Below, piece after piece: positions 1 to 8,035 of a DNA stretch of 11,898 nucleotides. This DNA is from Deinococcus rhizophilus (GTDB taxonomy: Bacteria > Deinococcota > Deinococci > Deinococcales > Deinococcaceae). The stretch covers positions 2,908 through 14,805 of the forward strand of contig NZ_JASNGB010000064.1 of assembly GCF_030271215.1 (NCBI RefSeq), written 5' to 3'. The position numbers were made by a program, and so were the translations under genes. The first letter of the stretch is position 1, and each line of letters opens with the position of its first letter. Below the pieces are notes generated by a model. It was not told the DNA's origin, ran no database searches, and saw only the letters and a list, made by a program, of their open reading frames with translations.

Positions 1-10
1 CGCAGCAGGG

Positions 11-2380
11 TCAGTTCGTCTTGGGCGCGGGCTGACCCGCGCCGGACCCCGGCACCACCGGCGCCGTGTCGGGCGTGCGGATCGCCTTGATGGCCTGCGG
101 GTCGGCCTTCTCGTCGCGCAGCGGCGCGGGCGAGGGGTCCGGCGCGTAGCCGGGCAGGTCAGTGATGGAGACCCGGCGCGGCACCACCCGCTCGGGCGGG
201 GTGAACTCGGTCGCCATGCGGCCGGTCGTGCGGTCCACGTTGATGACGGTGGTGCGCGGATCGGGCGTGCCCGGCGTCCAGCCAATCTCGCGGTAGACGA
301 CCGGAGGCGGCGCGTCTTCCTCGATGGCCGTGGTGGCCGCGTTCTTGAAGTTCGGGTCGAGGACAGCCAGTTTCACGCCCGGCAGGTACCCGGGGTCGGG
401 CGCGTCCACGTACTGAATGCCGGGAGGCTGCACGAAGGCCGTGGGCGTGCGGCCCGCGTGCGAGATCTCCATCATCCGTTTCCAGATTGGAATGCCCACC
501 ACCCCCGAGAAGTAGTAGTCGGGGTTGGCCCCGCCCTCCTGCTTGCCGACCCACACGGCACCCGTGAACAGCGGCGTGGTCCCCACGAACCACAGGTCCT
601 TGACGAAGTTACTCGTGCCCGTCTTGCCCGCGACCGGCCACTCCCCGAACTTCGCGGCCCCGGCCAGCCCGCCCTGCGCGGGGTTCAGGTCCTCGACCAC
701 GCCCCGGATCATGTCCAGCCCCAGAAAGGCGACCTGCGGGGTCCAGACCCGCTTGGGTTTGGTGACCTCGTTCGCCACGTCGTACAGCACCTCGCCCCGC
801 GCGGTCGTCACCCGCGTGACGTAACGGGGCGGGCGGTACAGGCCGCCGTTGACAAAGGGCGCATACGCCGCCGCCATCTTGACCGGCGTGGTCTCGATGG
901 CCCCCAGCGCCGCCGCCAGCCCGGTGCCGTCGTTGGTTTGCAGCCCCAGTTCGTTGAGCTTGCCGAAGAAGGTCTGGAGGCCGATGCGGTCAGCCAGCCG
1001 CACGGTCACGAGGTTCAGCGAGCGGTCGAGCGCTTCCCGGATCGTCATATTGCGGTAGCTCACCGCCCCGGCGAAGTTCTGCGGCTCGTACACGCCGCCC
1101 TTGCAGGTGTCGCAGGGGAAGGAGACGGGCTTGTCCTCCTCGCGGTGGTCCTGGCGCAGCCCGGTCGAGAGAGCGGTCGTGTACAGCAGCGGCTTGATGG
1201 TCGAGCCGATCTGCCGCTGCCCCTGCGCGGCGTTGTTCCAGTCGTCCGGCGGGGCACTGCCGCGCAGCTTCTGGCCCACCATGCCCAGCACCTCGCCGCT
1301 GTAGGGCTCGACGACCACCGCGCCCAGGGTGGCCCCCGGCGGCAGCCCGGTCGCCTCGCGGCTGGCCGTCTCCACGGCGGTCTGCACCTTGGGGTCGAGG
1401 GTGGTGTAGACCCGCAGCCCGCCCGAGCCGTACACCTTCTCGCGCCCGAAGCGGGCCAGCAGGTCCTGCTCGACCTGCTGCACGAAATGCGGCGCCCGCG
1501 TGCTCGTCACCGCCTTGAGTTCCTTGGCGGTGCGGTCGACCAGCCTCGCCGTCTGCACGTTGCCGTCGGCGGCGTAGCGGATCTGCCACCCGCGCGGCTG
1601 CAGGTCTTCTTTCCAGGCCGCGTCCGCCTGCGCCTGGGTGACCCAGCCGTCTTCCACCATGCGGTCGAGCAGCACCCGCATCAGCGGACGCACGGTGTCG
1701 TAGTTGAAATAGCGGTTGGGGGTAGGCACCAGGATGGTGAGGTACGCGCTCTCGGCGAGGCTGAGCTGCTTGGGCGTCTTGCCGAAGTACGCCTGCGCCG
1801 CCGAGTAGATGCCGTACAGCTCCACCGGACCGCCGTCGCCCCAGTAGATCGCGTTGAGGTAGTTGCGCAGAATCTCTTCTTTGGTAAAGGCCCGCTCGAC
1901 CTGCACGCTCAGCAGCCATTCCTTGATCTTGCGGTCGGGGGTGCGGGCCTGCTGGTACTCGTCGAGCAGCAGCGTGTTCTTGATCAGCTGGTTGGTCAGG
2001 GTCGAGCCGCCCTGCACGTCCTCGCCCTGCGCGATGCGCTGGAACTGCCGCGCGATGCCGTAGGGGTCCAGGCCGTAGTGCTCGAAAAAGCGCCGGTCCT
2101 CGTTGGCGATCAGGGCGGCCGTCATGAAGGGGCTGACCTCGTCGAGCCGGACCAGCGTGCGGCTGATGGCCTGCTCGCCCACCTTGGGAATCAGGGTGCC
2201 CAGCGCGGCGCCGTCGCGGGCATAGACGCGCGTCTCGGCGCCCAGGCTGAGGTTGTCGAGTTCGCGGTAGTCGGGCAGCTCGGTCGTCCACTTGGTGACG
2301 TAGGTGGCGGCCACTCCGGCAGCGGCCACCCCGCCCGCCAGCAGCAGCGACGAGGTGAGTTTCAGAAACCTCAGGAACAA
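11..2380 (-). CDS. Class A penicillin-binding protein (PBP1A-like glycosyltransferase/transpeptidase)
   Basis: Bifunctional peptidoglycan synthase of 789 aa, anchored in the membrane with its catalytic domains outside. One hydrophobic helix lies near residues 7-27. The GT51 glycosyltransferase motifs are EDRRFFEH (E94 as the expected catalytic Glu), QGGSTLTNQL (123-132) and RKIKEW with E154. The transpeptidase domain has S393-T-I-K396 with the acylated serine, S454-L-N and K586-T-G. These are the standard class A signatures and the length fits the family. The tail after about 690 is Pro-rich and of low complexity. The start is TTG at 2380, because AAGGAGGA stands 6 nt upstream and the membrane anchor begins directly after it. 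The gene lies 34 nt after a receiver-domain gene and is probably co-transcribed with it. An unusual C423-x-x-C426 pair sits in the transpeptidase domain. The family call is near certain; the exact PBP1 subtype is not. Confidence 0.96.
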   Translation of the reverse strand: MFLRFLKLTSSLLLAGGVAAAGVAATYVTKWTTELPDYRELDNLSLGAETRVYARDGAALGTLIPKVGEQAISRTLVRLDEVSPFMTAALIANEDRRFFEHYGLDPYGIARQFQRIAQGEDVQGGSTLTNQLIKNTLLLDEYQQARTPDRKIKEWLLSVQVERAFTKEEILRNYLNAIYWGDGGPVELYGIYSAAQAYFGKTPKQLSLAESAYLTILVPTPNRYFNYDTVRPLMRVLLDRMVEDGWVTQAQADAAWKEDLQPRGWQIRYAADGNVQTARLVDRTAKELKAVTSTRAPHFVQQVEQDLLARFGREKVYGSGGLRVYTTLDPKVQTAVETASREATGLPPGATLGAVVVEPYSGEVLGMVGQKLRGSAPPDDWNNAAQGQRQIGSTIKPLLYTTALSTGLRQDHREEDKPVSFPCDTCKGGVYEPQNFAGAVSYRNMTIREALDRSLNLVTVRLADRIGLQTFFGKLNELGLQTNDGTGLAAALGAIETTPVKMAAAYAPFVNGGLYRPPRYVTRVTTARGEVLYDVANEVTKPKRVWTPQVAFLGLDMIRGVVEDLNPAQGGLAGAAKFGEWPVAGKTGTSNFVKDLWFVGTTPLFTGAVWVGKQEGGANPDYYFSGVVGIPIWKRMMEISHAGRTPTAFVQPPGIQYVDAPDPGYLPGVKLAVLDPNFKNAATTAIEEDAPPPVVYREIGWTPGTPDPRTTVINVDRTTGRMATEFTPPERVVPRRVSITDLPGYAPDPSPAPLRDEKADPQAIKAIRTPDTAPVVPGSGAGQPAPKTN

Positions 2381-2386
2381 GGGCAG

Positions 2387-2394
2387 TCCTCCTT
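2387..2394 (-). promoter_or_regulatory. Shine-Dalgarno sequence that fixes the TTG start of the PBP gene
   Basis: AAGGAGGA on the minus strand, followed by six bases and then TTG. It is close to the ideal anti-16S match. It lies in the 34-nt gap after the receiver gene, so the PBP can be translated independently from a shared mRNA. It supports TTG at 2380 over any internal ATG. Confidence 0.85.
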
Positions 2395-2414
2395 GGATGG
2401 GGGGCAGGAGCCGG

Positions 2415-2792
2415 TCATGCTCGCCGCGCCTCGATCAGTTGCTTCACGCGGCCGCGCAGATTCTTGCCGCTCAGGGGCTTGTACACCAGATCGTCGGCAC
2501 CGACCAGCCGCGCCTGATCGCGGGTCCGGTCGTCGTCCAGTGCCGTGAGCAGCAGCACGGGAGTCCCGCTGAGCCGCCGCACCTGCTTGACCCGCGAGCA
2601 GACCTCGAAGCCGTCCATCTGGGGCATGGTCACGTCCAGAAGGAGCGCGTCAGGCGTGTGGTCGCGCAGGTAATCCAGCGCCGCCTTGCCGTCCGGCACC
2701 GTCACGATCTCGTGCCCGTCCGCCGACAGGATGACTTCCAGCATGGTCCGAATCGCCGGTTCGTCGTCCGCGACGAGGATGGTGTACGCCAT
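2415..2792 (-). CDS. Stand-alone response-regulator receiver domain (CheY/Spo0F-like)
   Basis: A 125-aa receiver domain without an output domain. The acidic pair is D9/D10, the phosphoacceptor is D53 in LLLDVTMPQMDGFE, and the switch residues are T83 and K105 (VYKPLSGKNL). All phosphorylation-site residues are present, so it should accept phosphate from a histidine kinase, none of which lies in the window. The start is placed at the second of two nearby ATGs (2792, not 2801). A TATTAT box ends 7 nt before it and overlaps the earlier ATG, which fits a leaderless transcript, and there is no Shine-Dalgarno sequence. The PBP gene follows after 34 nt, so the two probably form an operon. The output is unknown: it may act by protein-protein contact. 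A link to cell-wall synthesis is inferred from position only. Confidence 0.93.
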   Translation of the reverse strand: MAYTILVADDEPAIRTMLEVILSADGHEIVTVPDGKAALDYLRDHTPDALLLDVTMPQMDGFEVCSRVKQVRRLSGTPVLLLTALDDDRTRDQARLVGADDLVYKPLSGKNLRGRVKQLIEARRA

Positions 2793-2799
2793 GCCCGCC

Positions 2800-2805
2800 A
2801 TAATA
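2800..2805 (-). promoter_or_regulatory. -10 box TATTAT for the leaderless receiver/PBP operon
   Basis: TATTAT on the minus strand is followed by seven bases (GGCGGGC) and the ATG at 2792. That spacing puts the transcription start on or next to the A of the ATG. No convincing -35 hexamer is seen about 17 nt upstream. Confidence 0.6.
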
Positions 2806-2854
2806 GAGGCTGGCCCCACCCTCCGCGCAGGCCGGGCGCCACACTTGCGGGGCG

Positions 2855-3379
2855 CTAGGTTCCCTCTGGCCGGACCGCCCACCCCTCCCTGCTCAGCCGC
2901 CACACGTCCGGGGTTCGCAGCCCGACCCACCCCGCGTAGTCCAGCCCCAGCGCCAGCGCGAGCAAGTTGCCGTGGGTAAAGACGGCGGTGACTCCGCCGG
3001 GATCCCGGGCGTCGGCCAGCGCCGCGAGGATGCGGGCGCGGGCCTGGCTTCCCGACTCGCCTCCCGGCAGCGCGAGGTCCGGGTCCGCGAAACTCGCCTC
3101 CAGGTGGGTCATCCAGTCGGGCAGGTCCGCGCCGCTCAGCACCCGCTCGGTGAGGCGTCCGTCCGTCTCTACCCTCAGCCCCAGCCGCGCCGCCAGGGGC
3201 CGCGCCGTGTCTGCCGCCCGCCGCCACGGACTGCTCACGATCCGGGTGATTCCGGCATCCGCGAGGGTGTCTGCGAGCTGCCGCGCCGCCGCCTCCCCGT
3301 CCGGGGTGAGGGGCGCGTCCGGGGCCTGCCCGGTGGCCCTCGCGTGGCGGATCAGCAGCAGATCGCCCGTCACGCCCAT
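2855..3379 (-). CDS. Histidine phosphatase family protein (phosphoglycerate mutase-like/SixA-like)
   Basis: A 174-aa cytoplasmic phosphatase of the histidine phosphatase superfamily. The catalytic motif LLLIRHA gives R11-H12, with H12 expected to form the phosphohistidine. R53/R54 follows SSPW, E79 lies in LTERV, and the second catalytic histidine is H136 in FTHGN. The short length and lack of insertions resemble SixA/CobC-type phosphatases rather than glycolytic mutase, so the substrate is open. The reading frame overlaps the end of the upstream Nudix gene by 10 nt if ATG 3379 is used. A GTG at 3373 would instead give a 4-nt GTGA overlap with the Nudix stop. Either way translational coupling is likely. 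Together with the Nudix gene it resembles a split version of mycobacterial MutT1. Function is inferred; the family is clear. Confidence 0.9.
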   Translation of the reverse strand: MGVTGDLLLIRHARATGQAPDAPLTPDGEAAARQLADTLADAGITRIVSSPWRRAADTARPLAARLGLRVETDGRLTERVLSGADLPDWMTHLEASFADPDLALPGGESGSQARARILAALADARDPGGVTAVFTHGNLLALALGLDYAGWVGLRTPDVWRLSREGWAVRPEGT

Positions 3380-3897
3380 GCCCGTCCCAGGTAAAAGCCC
3401 AGCGCCCCCTGCGTGAGCCAGTCGAAGGCTTCTGGCTCGGCCTCCAGGCGGTGGCGCAGCTCGGCCACCGGCACCCACAGGTGTCCGGCCGCATGGTCCC
3501 CGGCCCGAGTCAGCTTCCCCTCGGCCCGCACCCGGAAGAAAAAGCCCACGCTGTCCACCGGCCCGCGCCGCGTCTGGTACACGAACGATGGCGTCAGACA
3601 TTCAACTTCACCACCTGACGAGTTGTTGACCCGTTCATTCGGGGGGTCCAGCAACGCCGTGACGGTCAGCCCCGTCTCCTCGCGGACCTCGCGGCGCAGG
3701 GCGTCCAGAATGCCCTCGAAGGGTTCGAGCTGTCCGCCGGGAAACTCCAGGCGACGCGGCTCGCCCGGTTTCTCGCGCCGTTGCAGCAGGACCTCGGTCC
3801 CTTGCCCGGTTGCCCGTTCGATGATGGCGCGGGCATTGACATAAAACCGGGAGGTCTGGACTTTCCGTGGAGCGCTGGGAAGCAGAGGGTCAGGCAT
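3370..3897 (-). CDS. Nudix hydrolase
   Basis: A 175-aa Nudix pyrophosphohydrolase. The full Nudix box GX5EX7REUXEEXGU runs from G55 to L77, with REVREETGL as the metal-binding helix (E70, E73, E74). The family hydrolyses nucleoside diphosphates linked to another moiety, such as oxidised nucleotides, ADP-ribose or dinucleoside polyphosphates; the substrate cannot be read from sequence. The ATG at 3897 was chosen because an upstream in-frame GTG at 3936 lies inside the terminator hairpin of the preceding gene. No Shine-Dalgarno sequence and no TANNNT box is visible before 3897, so the start and promoter are uncertain. The 3' end overlaps the histidine phosphatase gene by 4-10 nt, which indicates an operon. 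Confidence 0.92.
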   Translation of the reverse strand: MPDPLLPSAPRKVQTSRFYVNARAIIERATGQGTEVLLQRREKPGEPRRLEFPGGQLEPFEGILDALRREVREETGLTVTALLDPPNERVNNSSGGEVECLTPSFVYQTRRGPVDSVGFFFRVRAEGKLTRAGDHAAGHLWVPVAELRHRLEAEPEAFDWLTQGALGFYLGRAWA

Positions 3898-3919
3898 ATG
3901 CGGGCAGTCGAGCCACACG

Positions 3920-3949
3920 GAAAAACCGGCCCCCACAAGGGAAGCCGGT
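3920..3949 (-). terminator. Intrinsic terminator downstream of the LEA/CsbD-like gene
   Basis: On the minus strand ACCGGCTTCC pairs with GGGGGCCGGT (10 bp, two of them G-T) around a short CTTGT loop, followed directly by TTTTT. It lies 19 nt after the stop of the small hydrophilic protein and 22 nt before the Nudix ATG, so it separates the two units. Confidence 0.85.
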
Positions 3950-3968
3950 CAGCTCACGAAGCTGGGGT

Positions 3969-4205
3969 TCAGCGGCCGTCGCCGTCGCGGGCTTCCTGCT
4001 TGCCCTCATGGAACTCGGCGTTGGCCTCGCGGTTGTTCAGCTCGGCCTTGGCGCGGTCTTCCAGGGCCTCGGCCTTGTGGTGGGCGTCGCCCGTCACGGC
4101 GTGGGCCACGTTGTGCCCGGCCTCGCGTGCGCGGTCGGCCCCCTCGTTGATCTTGGCCTTGGCGGCGTCCGCCATGTTCCCCAGCGTGCTCTTGTCATCA
4201 CTCAT
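3969..4205 (-). CDS. Small hydrophilic LEA/CsbD-like protein, function unknown
   Basis: A 78-aa protein with no hydrophobic segment and no cysteine. It is rich in Ala, Glu, Lys, Asp, Asn and His and should form amphipathic helices or stay disordered in solution. Segments such as NMADAAKAKINEGADRAREAG resemble group 3 LEA or CsbD-type stress proteins in composition and spacing. I do not see a diagnostic motif, so this is a resemblance and not a family call. Such proteins are commonly tied to desiccation or general stress, which would suit a Deinococcus. The ATG at 4205 has AGGAGGT 8 nt upstream, which rules out the longer frame that begins near 4373. It is a monocistronic unit: it has its own terminator and diverges from isocitrate dehydrogenase. 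Confidence 0.82.
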   Translation of the reverse strand: MSDDKSTLGNMADAAKAKINEGADRAREAGHNVAHAVTGDAHHKAEALEDRAKAELNNREANAEFHEGKQEARDGDGR

Positions 4206-4213
4206 GCGTGAAT

Positions 4214-4220
4214 ACCTCCT
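4214..4220 (-). promoter_or_regulatory. Shine-Dalgarno sequence of the LEA/CsbD-like gene
   Basis: AGGAGGT on the minus strand, 8 nt before the ATG at 4205. It decides the start of this short gene. Confidence 0.85.
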
Positions 4221-4251
4221 GTGGGTGGATTCCCGGTTGGGTAGCGCCAGC

Positions 4252-4280
4252 ATCCTGCCCCTGGTCCGGCACCGGGTGAA
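4252..4280 (-). promoter_or_regulatory. Candidate promoter for the LEA/CsbD-like gene
   Basis: On the minus strand TTCACC (4275-4280) is separated by 17 nt from CAGGAT (4252-4257). Both hexamers are partial matches to the sigma-A consensus. The inferred start would give a leader of about 40 nt containing the Shine-Dalgarno sequence. Confidence 0.4.
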
Positions 4281-4323
4281 GGCCGGGTTTGCCACTTGCT
4301 CATGGTGTGGTGGGGAAGGAGGC

Positions 4324-4379
4324 GGGGCCTGCGCCCCATAGGTGGAGGCTGTCTCCTTATGGGGCACTCCCACGGCCCC
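4324..4379. repeat. Cluster of GGGGC/GCCCC dyads in the divergent intergenic region
   Basis: The region between the LEA/CsbD-like gene and isocitrate dehydrogenase (4206-4512) holds no convincing gene. Its main structure is a perfect 8-bp inverted repeat, GCCCCATA (4333-4340) with TATGGGGC (4358-4365), enclosing a smaller GGAG/CTCC hairpin. Competing partners flank it: GGGGC at 4324-4328 and GCCCC at 4375-4379. Mutually exclusive hairpins are therefore possible if the region is transcribed. It could also be a protein-binding dyad or a degenerate repeat. Confidence 0.5.
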
Positions 4380-4497
4380 GTGCGGCAGGCGAAATCAGGG
4401 GCCGAAGTCTTCCAGCACGGGGCAATTCCGCACGTCGCAGGGTGGGCGGTGCTTCCTGCCCCTGCGCCGCCGCCTGTTCCCCGGGGCGGGGGAGCGC

Positions 4498-4503
4498 TAC
4501 AGT
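4498..4503 (+). promoter_or_regulatory. Candidate -10 box TACAGT for isocitrate dehydrogenase
   Basis: TACAGT is followed by nine bases and the ATG at 4513, with no Shine-Dalgarno sequence between. The transcript would be leaderless or have only a few leader bases. The -35 region is not recognisable. Confidence 0.5.
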
Positions 4504-4512
4504 TGGGCCGTC

Positions 4513-5769
<1,257 letters not shown>

Positions 5770-5784
5770 GCCCGGAGGCTGGAG

Positions 5785-5829
5785 GAGCGGGGGGGCACAG
5801 CGCCGACGCGCCTGCCCCCCGCTCTCTTT
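5785..5829 (+). terminator. Intrinsic terminator of isocitrate dehydrogenase
   Basis: GAGCGGGGGG pairs with CCCCCCGCTC and extends by CA/TG with one bulged G, closing a loop of about 15 nt. TCTTTG follows. It starts 15 nt after the stop codon and ends just before the -10 box of the next gene. Confidence 0.85.
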
Positions 5830-5831
5830 GC

Positions 5832-5837
5832 TACCCT
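5832..5837 (+). promoter_or_regulatory. -10 box TACCCT for a leaderless small membrane protein gene
   Basis: TACCCT is followed by six bases and ATG 5844, with no Shine-Dalgarno sequence. It lies directly behind the terminator of isocitrate dehydrogenase. No -35 match is evident. Confidence 0.5.
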
Positions 5838-5843
5838 CGCCCC

Positions 5844-6059
5844 ATGACCCGTTTTCTCCTCGCCGCCGCCGGAGTGCTGCTGCTGGCCCTGCTCGCGCTC
5901 GCGCTGGTGTGGCTGGCCGGGCAACTGCTGGTCGGGCTGGGCGCGGCCGTGGTGGGCACCGCGCAGGTGCTGTGGCGGCTGCTGGGCTTCGTGGCGGCGG
6001 CGGGCTTCTTCGGCGGACTGGCCTACTTCGTGGCGAGCGCGTGGCGGCCCGTACGTTGA
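5844..6059 (+). CDS. Small membrane protein with two predicted helices, function unknown
   Basis: A 71-aa protein that is almost entirely hydrophobic. Predicted membrane helices lie at about residues 4-33 and 43-66, and the C-terminus is short and basic (WRPVR). It contains no cysteine or histidine and no recognisable motif, and I know no family for it. GC-rich codon use and a plausible leaderless promoter (TACCCT, 6 nt before ATG) support it as a real gene. It stands alone between the terminator of isocitrate dehydrogenase and a long structured non-coding segment, which may be its 3' untranslated region. A short toxin or a membrane accessory peptide are possible roles, but nothing in the sequence decides between them. 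Confidence 0.72.
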   Translation: MTRFLLAAAGVLLLALLALALVWLAGQLLVGLGAAVVGTAQVLWRLLGFVAAAGFFGGLAYFVASAWRPVR

Positions 6060-6060
6060 T

Positions 6061-6076
6061 CCGCATGGGGGTGCGG
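6061..6076 (+). repeat. Small hairpin after the membrane-protein stop codon
   Basis: CCGCA (6061-6065) pairs with TGCGG (6072-6076) around a TGGGGG loop, 2 nt after the stop. No T-run follows, so it is not a classical terminator. Confidence 0.4.
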
Positions 6077-6095
6077 CGCCCCAGTTCCGCCGGTC

Positions 6096-6129
6096 GGAAG
6101 GCCCTGTCGCGCACAGGCCGGACCCTTCC
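6096..6129 (+). repeat. Two-part hairpin in the non-coding segment
   Basis: GGAAGG (6096-6101) pairs with CCTTCC (6124-6129). Inside it CCTGT pairs with ACAGG around a CGCGC loop. No T-run follows. It could stabilise the 3' end of the upstream transcript or be part of a larger RNA. Confidence 0.45.
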
Positions 6130-6150
6130 CGGCCTCCGCGCCTGAACACG

Positions 6151-6273
6151 CCCCAGGGCTGGAGAGACGGGCGGGGGCGGGGGCGTCCCGGCGTGCTTGA
6201 CACCGCGGCCTTCGGCCGTTGCCCGGAGCGCCGGTGGTGGCCCACGCTCCCGGCACAGTCTCCCGCCCTGGGG
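6151..6273 (+). other. Candidate structured RNA element with a perfect closing stem, unassigned
   Basis: CCCCAGGGC (6151-6159) is perfectly complementary to GCCCTGGGG (6265-6273). After one mismatch GGAGA (6161-6165) pairs with TCTCC (6259-6263). Inside, separate hairpins can form: GCGTG/CACCGC with one bulge (6191-6206), CGGCC-TTC-GGCCG (6206-6218, sharing base 6206 with the previous one), and GCC-GGAGCG/CGCTCC-GGC (6221-6254). The result is a multibranched fold. It does not show the signature sequences of SRP RNA, RNase P RNA or tmRNA, and I could not match it to a known riboswitch. No -10-like sequence lies within the preceding 90 nt, so it would be read from upstream. High GC makes chance folding a real alternative. 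Confidence 0.4.
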
Positions 6274-6277
6274 TCCC

Positions 6278-6294
6278 GCCCCTTTTGGTGGGGC
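6278..6294 (+). repeat. GCCCC/GGGGC hairpin
   Basis: GCCCC (6278-6282) pairs with GGGGC (6290-6294) around TTTTGGT. It lies 4 nt after the larger fold and before the terminator-like hairpin. Confidence 0.4.
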
Positions 6295-6325
6295 TGCCCA
6301 CCTTTCAGTTGCCAGGCTTCTTCAT

Positions 6326-6365
6326 CCCGGAGTGCCACACCCATGACCGCTCCGGGGGCCTTTTT
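6326..6365 (+). terminator. Probable intrinsic terminator ending the non-coding segment
   Basis: CCCGGAGTG (6326-6334) pairs with CGCTCCGGG (6348-6356; nine pairs, one G-T). GGCC and TTTTT (6361-6365) follow. The four bases between stem and T-run make it imperfect. It implies that the 6060-6325 segment is transcribed, and it insulates the dehydrogenase promoter that follows. Confidence 0.6.
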
Positions 6366-6383
6366 GACCGACTGACAGCGGAT

Positions 6384-6412
6384 TTGTGCCCACTGGGAGA
6401 GCGTGTTAGGCT
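6384..6412 (+). promoter_or_regulatory. Promoter of the PruA-type dehydrogenase gene
   Basis: TTGTGC (6384-6389), a 17-nt spacer and TAGGCT (6407-6412). The TA in this -10 box is the only TA dinucleotide between 6057 and 6412. The start would fall near 6419, which gives a leader of about 37 nt with a strong ribosome binding site. Confidence 0.65.
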
Positions 6413-6441
6413 CGCCTCCATCCGAGCAGGCACAGCATCCC

Positions 6442-6448
6442 AAGGAGG
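6442..6448 (+). promoter_or_regulatory. Shine-Dalgarno sequence of the PruA-type dehydrogenase
   Basis: AAGGAGG, 7 nt before ATG 6456. It rejects the longer frame that opens at 6219. Confidence 0.85.
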
Positions 6449-6455
6449 CAGGACC

Positions 6456-8033
<1,578 letters not shown>

Positions 8034-8035
8034 GC

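Noticed and set aside
990..2291. Second minus-strand frame (433 codons) inside the PBP gene
   Set aside because: It is an out-of-frame reading of the PBP sequence with Arg/Gly/Pro-rich composition and no domain.
458..2548. Long open frame (696 codons) on the plus strand opposite the PBP gene
   Set aside because: It is antisense to a protein with complete catalytic motifs. Its composition is typical of a GC-rich shadow frame (Arg/Gly/His/Val rich) and shows no motif.
2838..2860. GCGCC/GGCGC hairpin at the stop of the histidine phosphatase gene as a terminator
   Set aside because: Only 5 bp and no T-run follows on the minus strand.
3834..3846. CATTGACATAA, which matches one half of the Deinococcus radiation/desiccation response motif
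   Set aside because: The other half-site is not conserved (only 3 of 8 bases), and it lies inside the Nudix coding sequence more than 50 nt after the start codon.
4342..4512. N-terminal extension of isocitrate dehydrogenase from an ATG at 4342
   Set aside because: The extra 57 residues do not resemble the family and include the -10 box; the known family N-terminus begins at 4513.
5844..6059. Small membrane protein as a type I toxin with the structured region as its antitoxin RNA
   Set aside because: The idea fits size and position, but no antisense promoter or complementarity to the gene could be seen, so there is no positive evidence.
6155..6184. G-run cluster (GGG, GGG, GGGGG, GGGGG) as a possible G-quadruplex
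   Set aside because: The first loop would be 11 nt, beyond the usual limit, and the remaining runs give only three tracts. The same bases are also used in the hairpin model.
6197..6202. TTGACA as a -35 box for a small RNA
   Set aside because: No -10-like hexamer occurs 16-18 nt downstream and there is no TA dinucleotide in the area.
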